Source: Chitinophagaceae bacterium (lineage in GTDB: Bacteria; Bacteroidota; Bacteroidia; Chitinophagales; Chitinophagaceae). From it: a DNA stretch of 23,143 nucleotides. How positions within the stretch are numbered: position 1 is the stretch's first letter; the number at the start of each line of letters is the position of its first letter. Both the position numbers and the translations under genes were made by a program. This document shows positions 1 to 6,366 of the stretch, piece by piece. The notes below the pieces were generated by a model. It worked only from the letters and a program-made list of their open reading frames with translations, was not told the DNA's origin and ran no database searches. Location of the stretch: contig DMPB01000017.1 of the NCBI GenBank assembly GCA_003456175.1, positions 3,852 to 26,994 of the forward strand, in the 5' to 3' direction.

Positions 1-645
1 GCTGCGCTTACAGGCCTGCCTTTTGAAACAGCAGAAAACAAATTCGAAGCGTTGGCAGCTCACGATGCCATCGTAGAAGCGCATGGTGCGTTGAAAACAG
101 TAGCCGTAAGCCTTATGAAAATTGCTAACGATATCCGCATGTTATCGTCGGGGCCACGCTCAGGTATTGGCGAAATTTTCATACCCGATAACGAGCCAGG
201 AAGCTCTATTATGCCGGGCAAGGTTAACCCAACCCAATGTGAGGCACTTACTATGATTGCAGCACAGGTATTAGGTAACGACGTTGCTATTAATATTGGT
301 GGTGCTAATGGCCACTTCGAACTAAACGTGTTCAAGCCGGTAATGATTTATAACTTCTTGCACAGTGCCCGCTTAATTGGCGATGGCTGTGTAAGCTTTA
401 ACGATAAATGTGCAGAAGGTATTGAACCGCTGCACGATAACATCAAAAAACACGTTGATAATAGTTTAATGTTGGTAACTGCTTTAAACACCAAAATAGG
501 CTACTACAAAGCAGCCGAAATTGCACAAACAGCCCACAAAAACGGCAGTACTTTAAAAGAAACTGCTGTTGCACTTGGTTATCTTACCGCTGAAGAATTT
601 GACCAATGGGTAATTCCGGGTAATATGGTTGGCGACATTAAGTAA
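1..645 (+). CDS. fumC: Fumarate hydratase class II, C-terminal part (5' end outside window)
   Basis: Converts fumarate and malate in the TCA cycle, in the cytoplasm as a homotetramer. The reading frame is open from base 1, so the N-terminal half lies outside the window; an internal TTG at 52 is not the real start. The signature loop of the fumarase/aspartase superfamily, [11 protein letters not shown], is present (about bases 208-240) and carries the SS-loop serine and the lysine-asparagine pair that contact substrate. The preceding GPRSGIGE and the following [12 protein letters not shown] stretch are typical of class II fumarase rather than aspartase or argininosuccinate lyase. The C-terminus, ending VGDIK, is complete. 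A rho-independent terminator follows 30 bases after the stop, so this is probably the last gene of its unit. Confidence 0.95.
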   Translation, partial: AALTGLPFETAENKFEALAAHDAIVEAHGALKTVAVSLMKIANDIRMLSSGPRSGIGEIFIPDNEPGSSIMPGKVNPTQCEALTMIAAQVLGNDVAINIGGANGHFELNVFKPVMIYNFLHSARLIGDGCVSFNDKCAEGIEPLHDNIKKHVDNSLMLVTALNTKIGYYKAAEIAQTAHKNGSTLKETAVALGYLTAEEFDQWVIPGNMVGDIK

Positions 646-675
646 GCTACACTTACGTGTAAATGATTGCAATAT

Positions 676-703
676 AAAAGCCCCGTTATCAAGCGGGGCT
701 TTT
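676..703 (+). terminator. Rho-independent terminator after fumC
   Basis: A perfect 10-bp stem (676-685 with 694-703) has an 8-base loop. The GC core CCCCG/CGGGG is flanked by an A-run on the left arm and a T-run on the right arm. It lies just downstream of the fumC stop, and the flanking A/T runs could let it work in both directions. Confidence 0.85.
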
Positions 704-872
704 GCTTGCCTACTATTATCTATCTATACAATAATTACGCTACGTGAGTAATTATCCCAACATCTACCCTTTTATCCCATCATTTCGCCACTCATCACAC
801 ATACATTGCCAATAGTATGGATGTACTTACCAATCATCCCGATTGCACTAGGTGCATGAATAGCCGTAGGTA

Positions 873-880
873 TATCTTTG
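873..880 (+). promoter_or_regulatory. Possible -7 promoter box for the SPFH gene
   Basis: TATCTTTG matches the Bacteroidota sigma-ABfr -7 consensus TAnnTTTG exactly. The -33 TTG at the usual spacing is missing, so this is a weak call based on one half of a promoter. Confidence 0.25.
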
Positions 881-1094
881 ACACTTCAAACTAATCAGCG
901 CTGCGGCGCACTATTATGACTGCTTATATTGCTTCGTTATTATTCAATTTTCGCCAAAGAGTGAAACCACCAGAAGCATAATTTATTCATCTCATTTTAT
1001 TATTTCTTGTTGTTGTTGGCTGCATGTTGGCTTACATGTATAGCCGGTAATACTTGCTTTGCTGCTTATCCAATAGCACAAGACTTAATATTCT

Positions 1095-1109
1095 ATTTAC
1101 CGTAAGGTA
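1095..1109 (+). repeat. Dispersed repeat copy 1 (single arm)
   Basis: ATTTACCGTAAGGTA lies 30 bases upstream of the SPFH gene start. It is one arm of the 14-base family ATTTRCCGTAAGGY. This copy can fold into a 4-bp TACC/GGTA mini-stem around a GTAA tetraloop. Confidence 0.75.
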
Positions 1110-1138
1110 TTATAATTTCATATCATAAATTTTATAAC

Positions 1139-3055
1139 ATGACATCGTTCTTATGGAGCTATGGATGGCTCTTTGTATTAATGCTAGCATTGATTTTGTA
1201 CAAACAAGTTTTGCGGATTTTCTTTGGTATGGTGATTGTACCCGAAGATAAAATTGGCTTAGTTACGAAAAAATTTGTGCTCTTTGGTGAACCTAAAGCC
1301 CTACCCGATGGGCGTATTATTGCTACTAAAGGTGAAGCGGGCTTTCAAGCTACAACACTAGCCCCTGGCTTGTATTGGTGGATGTGGCCTTGGCAATATG
1401 GTATTGACATGCATTCGTTCACGGTAATTCCGGAGGGTAAAATTGGCTTAGTACTTTCAAACGATGGTGCTGAACTTCCAACAGGTAATATTTTAGCTCG
1501 AAAAGTAGAGTGTGATAACTTTCAAGACACAACTGCATTTCTTAGTAATGGTGGACAAAAAGGTAGACAAACACATGTGTTAACACCAGGTACCTACCGT
1601 ATTAACACCTTTGCTTTTACTGTTACCATTGCAGAAATGACCATCATCAATGAAAATAAGGTGGGTGTTGTTACGACTTTAGATGGTGAACCATTACCTA
1701 GTAATCAAATTGCTGGTAGGCATATTGAAGGGCATAACAACTTCCAAGACGTTGATAGCTTCTTGGTACACGGGGGTAATAGAGGCTTACAACCACAAGT
1801 AATTTTAGCAGGTAGCTACTATATTAATCCATGGGCTATTCAAATTGAGGAAATTTGGATGACAGAAGTACCTATTGGTAATGTTGGTGTGGTAATCAGC
1901 TATATCGGAGAGGAAGGAACCGACTTAACAGGCGATGGGTTTAAGCATGGCAATATTGTAAGTAAAGGCTTTAAAGGTGTGTGGATGGAACCTTTAGGTC
2001 CGGGTAAATATCCCGTTAATAAATATACCATGAAGGTTGAATTGGTACCTACCACAAACTTAGTACTCAATTGGGCCAATGCTCGCAGTGAAGCACATGC
2101 CCTTGATAAGAACCTAAGTACTATTACAGTGCGTAGTAAAGATGGTTTCCCTTTTAACCTAGATGTAGCACAGATTATACACGTACCAGCCAATGAAGCT
2201 CCTAAGGTAATTGCACGTTTTGGTAGCATGACCAATTTAGTAAGTCAGGTACTAGAACCAACTATTGGTAACTACTTCCGTAACTCTGCTCAAGACAGTG
2301 ATGTGATTTCGTTCTTAACAACACGTAAAGAACGCCAACAAGCCGCTAAAAATCATATCAAAGAAGTATTAGATGAGTATAATGTTTATGCAGTAGACAC
2401 TTTAATTGGTGATATTGTTCCGCCCGAAGCACTCATGAAAACCTTAACGGATCGCAAAATTGCTGAGGAAGAACAAAAAACCTATCAAACCCAACGTATG
2501 GCACAAGAGCAGCGCCAAGGAGTTGAAAAAGAAACGGCTATTGCTGATATGCAGAAAGAAATTGTAAAAGCGCAACAAAGTGTAGAAATTGCACAGCGTA
2601 CCGCCGATGCAGCCGTTAAAAAAGCTGAGGGTGATGCTACTAGTTTAAAACTGCAAGTAAATGCCGAAGCTGAGGCCACAAAAATGCGAGCTATCGCTGA
2701 AGCAGAAGCTACTAAAGCTAGAGCCGGAGCACAAGCAGAAGCTACCAAACTAAATGCTTCTGCCGATGCTGAACGTATTTCAAAAACGGGCCTAGCAGAA
2801 GCCGAAAAAATCATGGCAATTGGTAAGAGTACCGCCGAAGCCTACGAATTACAAGTAAAAGCTATGGGTAACGATAACTTCACTCGATTCAAAATAACGG
2901 AAGCCATTGGTAAAGAAAACATAAAAATAATTCCAGATGTTTTAATTAGTGGCGGCAATGGCACCGATGGAAGCATTAGTGGCTTGCTCGGTTTGAAATT
3001 AATGGATATGCTTCAAGATAAAAATACACTTGAAACACAATCTACTAATAGCTAA
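1139..3055 (+). CDS. Large SPFH/band 7 (flotillin-like) membrane protein
   Basis: A 638-residue membrane-anchored SPFH-domain protein, a family that forms oligomeric scaffolds at membrane microdomains. One hydrophobic N-terminal segment (about residues 6-30) anchors it. Residues 36-310 hold about four tandem beta-rich units, each opening with a variant of P-x-x-K-I-G-L-V (IVPEDKIGLV, VIPEGKIGLV, IINENKVGVV, EVPIGNVGVV) and closing with a PGxYxxN-like turn (APGLYWW, TPGTYRIN, LAGSYYIN, GPGKYPVN). The SPFH core follows at about 310-430. Then comes an Ala/Glu/Lys-rich coiled coil (about 430-580) with repeated AEAEATK-type units, and a glycine-containing tail. This order of domains is usual for flotillins, but the repeated N-terminal part is longer than in stomatins. 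Two lipoprotein genes and an ATP-grasp gene follow in the same direction. Partners cannot be read from sequence. Confidence 0.85.
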   Translation: MTSFLWSYGWLFVLMLALILYKQVLRIFFGMVIVPEDKIGLVTKKFVLFGEPKALPDGRIIATKGEAGFQATTLAPGLYWWMWPWQYGIDMHSFTVIPEGKIGLVLSNDGAELPTGNILARKVECDNFQDTTAFLSNGGQKGRQTHVLTPGTYRINTFAFTVTIAEMTIINENKVGVVTTLDGEPLPSNQIAGRHIEGHNNFQDVDSFLVHGGNRGLQPQVILAGSYYINPWAIQIEEIWMTEVPIGNVGVVISYIGEEGTDLTGDGFKHGNIVSKGFKGVWMEPLGPGKYPVNKYTMKVELVPTTNLVLNWANARSEAHALDKNLSTITVRSKDGFPFNLDVAQIIHVPANEAPKVIARFGSMTNLVSQVLEPTIGNYFRNSAQDSDVISFLTTRKERQQAAKNHIKEVLDEYNVYAVDTLIGDIVPPEALMKTLTDRKIAEEEQKTYQTQRMAQEQRQGVEKETAIADMQKEIVKAQQSVEIAQRTADAAVKKAEGDATSLKLQVNAEAEATKMRAIAEAEATKARAGAQAEATKLNASADAERISKTGLAEAEKIMAIGKSTAEAYELQVKAMGNDNFTRFKITEAIGKENIKIIPDVLISGGNGTDGSISGLLGLKLMDMLQDKNTLETQSTNS

Positions 3056-3059
3056 AATA

Positions 3060-3080
3060 TGGGGCGGCTTAGCCGCCCCA
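3060..3080 (+). terminator. GC-rich hairpin after the SPFH gene
   Basis: A perfect 9-bp stem (TGGGGCGGC at 3060-3068, GCCGCCCCA at 3072-3080) with a TTA loop sits 4 bases after the stop codon. No T-run follows. It may stop or pause transcription, or stabilise the 3' end of the upstream message while letting some transcription continue into the lipoprotein genes. Confidence 0.5.
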
Positions 3081-3131
3081 CAAGCAAAAACCATCCAGAA
3101 AGTATTTAATTTGATACATCAACATAAACAC

Positions 3132-3455
3132 ATGTCACGTATTACAACTACTACCCTAGCTGCAATATTGCTAGTACTATTTAGCTGCAACGATAAAAAT
3201 GAAGATATTACGGAAGATGTTAACCGTAAAGGAGCTGTTGAAAGCAGCATGAGTGTTGAACATATTGATAGCCTGCACGACCTACTCATTACCAAACATA
3301 CCGTTTGGCACAATGGAGCCGTTGCAAGGGTATTTGAACATAGAGATACCTTACCGGCTCTCGGCGATACACTCACTGAAGCTGAAAACAACGAAGGCGA
3401 TACCAAACAAATTCTAGTGAAAAAAGATTATGAAATTTTCATTACCATTAAGTAA
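3132..3455 (+). CDS. Small lipoprotein of unknown function
   Basis: A 107-residue protein with a short hydrophobic segment (residues 8-18) ending in the lipobox LFSC (Cys19), so it is probably a lipid-anchored envelope protein. The mature part is hydrophilic, Asp/Glu-rich and unrecognised. I chose the ATG at 3132 because it places the signal peptide at the N-terminus. The longer in-frame start at 3030 would overlap the SPFH gene and bury the signal peptide. It is followed after 14 bases by a second lipoprotein gene and then by the ATP-grasp gene, which suggests one operon. Function unknown. Confidence 0.65.
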   Translation: MSRITTTTLAAILLVLFSCNDKNEDITEDVNRKGAVESSMSVEHIDSLHDLLITKHTVWHNGAVARVFEHRDTLPALGDTLTEAENNEGDTKQILVKKDYEIFITIK

Positions 3456-3469
3456 CTACGCAACAACAC

Positions 3470-3814
3470 ATGAAAAAATCTAAACATATAGAACTAGTAT
3501 TAATTACCGCAGCACTGGCAAGCTGTAACCAACCCAAATACAAAAACAACGAGTGGGAAAGCGGTAACAAAACCTATGTTCGTGCCGATAGCACAGCACC
3601 ATATACGCGTACACATTACCACGGTGGTGGTGTAGGCCGCTGGTTCTATGCCTTCAGACCTTATGGCGAGTATAACAGTTTTCAAAATGGCTACAGTAAA
3701 GCTGGTTATTATTCTAACGCTATCAGCGAAAAAAGCAACATTGGTTATAACAACAATAAATTCGGCATTGTACGTGGCGGCTTTGGTCGTAGCTCTTACA
3801 GTGCTAGTAGCTAA
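3470..3814 (+). CDS. Lipoprotein, YgiB/UPF0323-like, partner of the downstream ATP-grasp enzyme
   Basis: A 114-residue predicted lipoprotein: a short N-terminal hydrophobic stretch ends at the lipobox LASC (Cys19). The mature part is rich in Tyr, Asn, Gly and Ser and ends with an RGGFG motif followed by a Ser-rich tail. E. coli YgiB (DUF1190), encoded next to the ATP-grasp gene ygiC, is recalled to have a similar RGGFG motif near its C-terminus, and lipoprotein/ATP-grasp pairing recurs in other bacteria. Here too the ATP-grasp gene follows directly (72 bases). The assignment rests on gene order, lipobox and the short C-terminal motif, not on overall similarity. Its role is unknown; it may be a substrate or an envelope anchor for the enzyme. 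Confidence 0.6.
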   Translation: MKKSKHIELVLITAALASCNQPKYKNNEWESGNKTYVRADSTAPYTRTHYHGGGVGRWFYAFRPYGEYNSFQNGYSKAGYYSNAISEKSNIGYNNNKFGIVRGGFGRSSYSASS

Positions 3815-3816
3815 GC

Positions 3817-3851
3817 ATTTACCGTAAGGTGATAACTGCCTTACGGCAAAT
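3817..3851. repeat. Dispersed repeat copy 2 (inverted pair)
   Basis: Two arms, 3817-3830 (ATTTACCGTAAGGT) and 3838-3851 (GCCTTACGGCAAAT), form an inverted repeat with a 7-base spacer. As RNA it pairs over 14 positions with one A-C mismatch and one U-G wobble. It begins 3 bases after the lipoprotein stop. Confidence 0.8.
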
Positions 3852-3885
3852 GCTAACGCTATCAATATTATTTTAATATTATTAC

Positions 3886-5019
3886 ATGCAACGACATATT
3901 ATTACGCCGCGACATCAATGGCAACATGCGGTGGAAAAATTAGGCTTTGGCTTTCACACACATCCCATAGCCTATTGGGATGAATCAACAGCCTACAGCT
4001 TTTCTATGAACGAAATAGTGGCATTAGAAAAAGCCACATCAACACTTTGGGATATGTGCCTTAGTGCAGTACAACACATTATTGATGAAGAACGCTACAC
4101 GCAGCTAAGCGTACCAACAACAGCAATACACCTCATAGAAAAAAGTTGGCAAGAAGATCATCCGTCTATTTACGGACGCTTCGATTTGTGCTATAAAAAC
4201 AATGAAATCAAACTTTTAGAATTCAATGCCGATACACCTACAAGCTTATTTGAAGCTGGTATTGTGCAATGGTTTTGGCTAAAAGATATTGATGCCAATA
4301 AAGATCAATTCAATAGCATACACGAAAAACTGATTGATTATTGGAAGTATCTTAAAAACTATCTGCATAACGATACACTTTATTTTACCTGCTTAAAAGA
4401 AACGCTTGAAGACCTTACAAATACAGAGTATCTACGCGATTGTGCTATACAAGCGGGGCTTCGTACCGAGCTTATTTTTATAGATGATATCGGATGGGAT
4501 GCAGCACAAAGCCGATTTGTAGATGAAGCAGGCAATACCATTAAAAATATTTTTAAACTATATCCATGGGAATGGCTACTAACTGATGAATTTGGCCGCA
4601 ATATTACCCTCGATGCACAAAGAACTTTTTGGATAGAACCTGCATGGAAAATGCTATTAAGTAACAAAGGTATTTTACCCATTTTATGGGAGCTGTATCC
4701 TAACCATCCGTTGTTGTTACCAGCTTACTTCAATCCAGAGCCATTGCAACAATATGTGAAAAAGCCTATGCTATCGCGTGAGGGAGCGAATGTTCAGCTG
4801 TTCGATGGCAACCATACCATTGCAGCCACAGAAGGCATGTATGGTAAGGAAGGTTTTATTTATCAAGACTTATGTACCCTACCCGATTTTAATGGTAACT
4901 ATCCGGTTATTGGCAGTTGGGTTATTGGGCAAGAACCCGCAGGCATTGGCATTAGAGAAGCTAACCAACTTATTACCAACAACGAAAGCCGCTTTGTTCC
5001 GCATTATATTGTAGACTAG
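3886..5019 (+). CDS. Glutathionylspermidine synthase-family ATP-grasp protein (YgiC/YjfC type)
   Basis: A 377-residue member of the GSP_synth family, the carboxy-terminal ATP-grasp amide ligase module of glutathionylspermidine synthase without the N-terminal amidase. Recognisable features are YGRFDLCY (about 96-103), the LLEFNADTPTSLFEA stretch (about 110-124), the nucleotide-binding LSREGANV motif (about 306-313) and the conserved end IGSWVIGQEPAGIGIRE. Length and motif order match E. coli YgiC and YjfC, which are ATP-dependent ligase-like enzymes of uncertain substrate. The preceding gene encodes a lipoprotein, matching the ygiB-ygiC arrangement. The likely reaction is ATP-driven amide bond formation using a carboxylate and an amine, but the substrate cannot be read here. 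A paired repeat and a strong terminator follow immediately. Confidence 0.88.
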   Translation: MQRHIITPRHQWQHAVEKLGFGFHTHPIAYWDESTAYSFSMNEIVALEKATSTLWDMCLSAVQHIIDEERYTQLSVPTTAIHLIEKSWQEDHPSIYGRFDLCYKNNEIKLLEFNADTPTSLFEAGIVQWFWLKDIDANKDQFNSIHEKLIDYWKYLKNYLHNDTLYFTCLKETLEDLTNTEYLRDCAIQAGLRTELIFIDDIGWDAAQSRFVDEAGNTIKNIFKLYPWEWLLTDEFGRNITLDAQRTFWIEPAWKMLLSNKGILPILWELYPNHPLLLPAYFNPEPLQQYVKKPMLSREGANVQLFDGNHTIAATEGMYGKEGFIYQDLCTLPDFNGNYPVIGSWVIGQEPAGIGIREANQLITNNESRFVPHYIVD

Positions 5020-5020
5020 T

Positions 5021-5056
5021 ACCTTACGGTAAATGGATACGCATTTACCGTAAGGT
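5021..5056. repeat. Dispersed repeat copy 3 (perfect inverted pair)
   Basis: ACCTTACGGTAAAT (5021-5034) and ATTTACCGTAAGGT (5043-5056) are exact reverse complements separated by GGATACGC. The pair begins right after the stop of the ATP-grasp gene and abuts the terminator at 5065-5103. The arm order is the opposite of copy 2. Confidence 0.85.
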
Positions 5057-5064
5057 TTCACACC

Positions 5065-5103
5065 ATAAACAGATGGCCGCCCTTCGGGCGGCCATCTGTT
5101 TAT
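5065..5103. terminator. Strong bidirectional terminator between convergent genes
   Basis: A perfect 18-bp stem (5065-5082 with 5086-5103) and a TTC triloop have a GC core (GGCCGCCC) and AT-rich ends that supply T-rich sequence on either strand. It lies between the + strand ATP-grasp gene and the minus-strand queA gene and can serve both. Confidence 0.85.
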
Positions 5104-5123
5104 AAGTTAAATACAAATTACTA

Positions 5124-6173
5124 CTATACAATCAACATAGCATCGCCATAAGTAAAGAAGCGATACTTGTCTTTAATAGCTTTATCGTATGCTTCTACGG
5201 TTAAATCGTAACCTGCAAAAGCACAAGTCATAATGTACAAACTTGTTTTGGGCAGATGAAAATTGGTAACCATGCTATCGGCTACGCTAAAATCGTACGG
5301 TGGGTGAATAAAGTTATTCGTCCAACCTTCGCTCGGCTTCAATAAATGGCTAGCAGTGAAACTAGTTTCTAAGCATCGCATGGTGGTAGTACCAATACTA
5401 CAAATACGCTTACCTAAATCTTTAGCACGGTTCACAATACGGCAAGCTTCTTCAGTTATCTGGTAGTACTCAGCATCCATTTTATGCTTGCTTAAGTCTT
5501 CTACTTCAATAGGCCTAAAAGTACCTAAGCCAGTGTGCAAGGTTACTTCGGCAAAGCGAATACCTTTAATTTCACAACGCTTAATCAACTCTTTGCTAAA
5601 GTGCATACCGGCAGTAGGCGCAGCAACGGCACCTTCGTGCTTGGCATATACCGTTTGATAACGCTCACGATCTTCATCATCGGGCTTACGCTTAATGTAT
5701 TTAGGCAATGGAGTTTCACCTAAAAATTCAAGCATTTTTTTGAAACTCTCATCGTCATCGTCCCATAAAAATTTAATGGTACGGCCACGACTAGTAGTGT
5801 TATCAATTACTTCTGCTACAAGCTCATCGTTATCGCCGAAATACAATTTGTTACCAACACGAATTTTTCTTGCGGGATCAACAATTACATCCCATAAGCG
5901 ATTAGGCTTATTTAATTCGCGGAGCAAAAACACTTCAATTTTGGCACCTGTTTTTTCTTTTCGACCATACATACGTGCGGGGAACACTTTAGTGTTGTTC
6001 ACTACAAACGTGTCTTTGTCATCAAAATAATCGAGAATGTCTTTGAAGGTTTTGTCTTCAATTTTGCCCGTTTTGCGATGAACCACCATCAAACGGCTGT
6101 CTTCGCGTCGCTTCGTTGGGTTTTGAGCAATTAAATTCAGAGGCAGGTCGAACTTGAACTGAGAAAGCTTCAT
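5124..6173 (-). CDS. queA: S-adenosylmethionine:tRNA ribosyltransferase-isomerase
   Basis: Transfers and isomerises the ribosyl moiety of SAM onto 7-aminomethyl-7-deazaguanine in tRNA, giving epoxyqueuosine; cytoplasmic. The protein has the QueA order: [15 protein letters not shown] N-terminus, [33 protein letters not shown] in the middle, [14 protein letters not shown], and [13 protein letters not shown] near the C-terminus. From the ATG at 6173 it is 349 residues, the usual family length. An upstream in-frame start at 6308 would add 45 residues unlike QueA, so I rejected it. The gene is convergent with the ATP-grasp gene and shares the terminator at 5065-5103. Confidence 0.95.
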   Translation of the reverse strand: MKLSQFKFDLPLNLIAQNPTKRREDSRLMVVHRKTGKIEDKTFKDILDYFDDKDTFVVNNTKVFPARMYGRKEKTGAKIEVFLLRELNKPNRLWDVIVDPARKIRVGNKLYFGDNDELVAEVIDNTTSRGRTIKFLWDDDDESFKKMLEFLGETPLPKYIKRKPDDEDRERYQTVYAKHEGAVAAPTAGMHFSKELIKRCEIKGIRFAEVTLHTGLGTFRPIEVEDLSKHKMDAEYYQITEEACRIVNRAKDLGKRICSIGTTTMRCLETSFTASHLLKPSEGWTNNFIHPPYDFSVADSMVTNFHLPKTSLYIMTCAFAGYDLTVEAYDKAIKDKYRFFTYGDAMLIV

Positions 6174-6330
6174 GTGTCTATCAAAGTTTTTTGAATAGCC
6201 AGCATGTATTATTCGCAGCCGCCTTACGGGGCAGCGTACAATCATGTTACGGCATGATGATAAAAGTGTGCAAAAATAGGGTTTCGAGGTATAGCAACCG
6301 AAACCCAATTAAAAAATATATGGTATCGCT

Positions 6331-6354
6331 ACCTTACGGTAAATGAATACGCAT
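6331..6354 (-). repeat. Dispersed repeat copy 4 (single arm plus shared spacer)
   Basis: ACCTTACGGTAAAT (6331-6344) is followed by GAATACGCAT, nearly the same as the spacer of copy 3 (GGATACGCAT). The second arm is missing, so this looks like a half or decayed version of the copy 3 unit. It lies 13 bases past the end of the TonB-receptor gene. Confidence 0.75.
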
Positions 6355-6366
6355 ACAAACAAGTAC

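Larger units (their letters stand above)
646..1138. other. 493-base intergenic region without a gene
   Basis: It holds the fumC terminator (676-703), a short AT-rich inverted repeat (ATAATTAC at 731-738 with GTAATTAT at 748-755, 9-base spacer), a good match to the Bacteroidota -7 promoter box (TATCTTTG, 873-880), and one copy of the dispersed ATTTACCGTAAGGT repeat (1095-1108). No reading frame of convincing length or codon use was seen. If the 873 box is used, the SPFH gene at 1139 would have a leader of roughly 250 bases. However, no TTG lies at the usual distance upstream of it; the nearest, at 843-845, is about 27 bases away. Confidence 0.5.

Noticed and set aside
897..910. Short GCGC hairpin as a small-RNA or riboswitch element
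   Set aside because: Only a 4-bp stem, no known riboswitch pattern and no following T-run.
2485..2814. Minus-strand frame of about 109 residues opposite the SPFH coiled coil
   Set aside because: It is an Ala/Ser-rich shadow produced by the repetitive GCA/GAA codons of the coiled coil on the other strand.
3030..3131. Longer start for the small lipoprotein
   Set aside because: It would overlap the SPFH gene, read through the 3060 hairpin and bury the signal peptide and lipobox.
3500..3865. Minus-strand 121-residue frame opposite the YgiB-like lipoprotein
   Set aside because: It overlaps a supported lipoprotein gene and the repeat pair; hydrophobic but without family features.
6171..6308. N-terminal extension of QueA from a start at 6308
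   Set aside because: The added 45 residues are Cys/Arg-rich and unlike QueA; the ATG at 6173 gives the normal family N-terminus.
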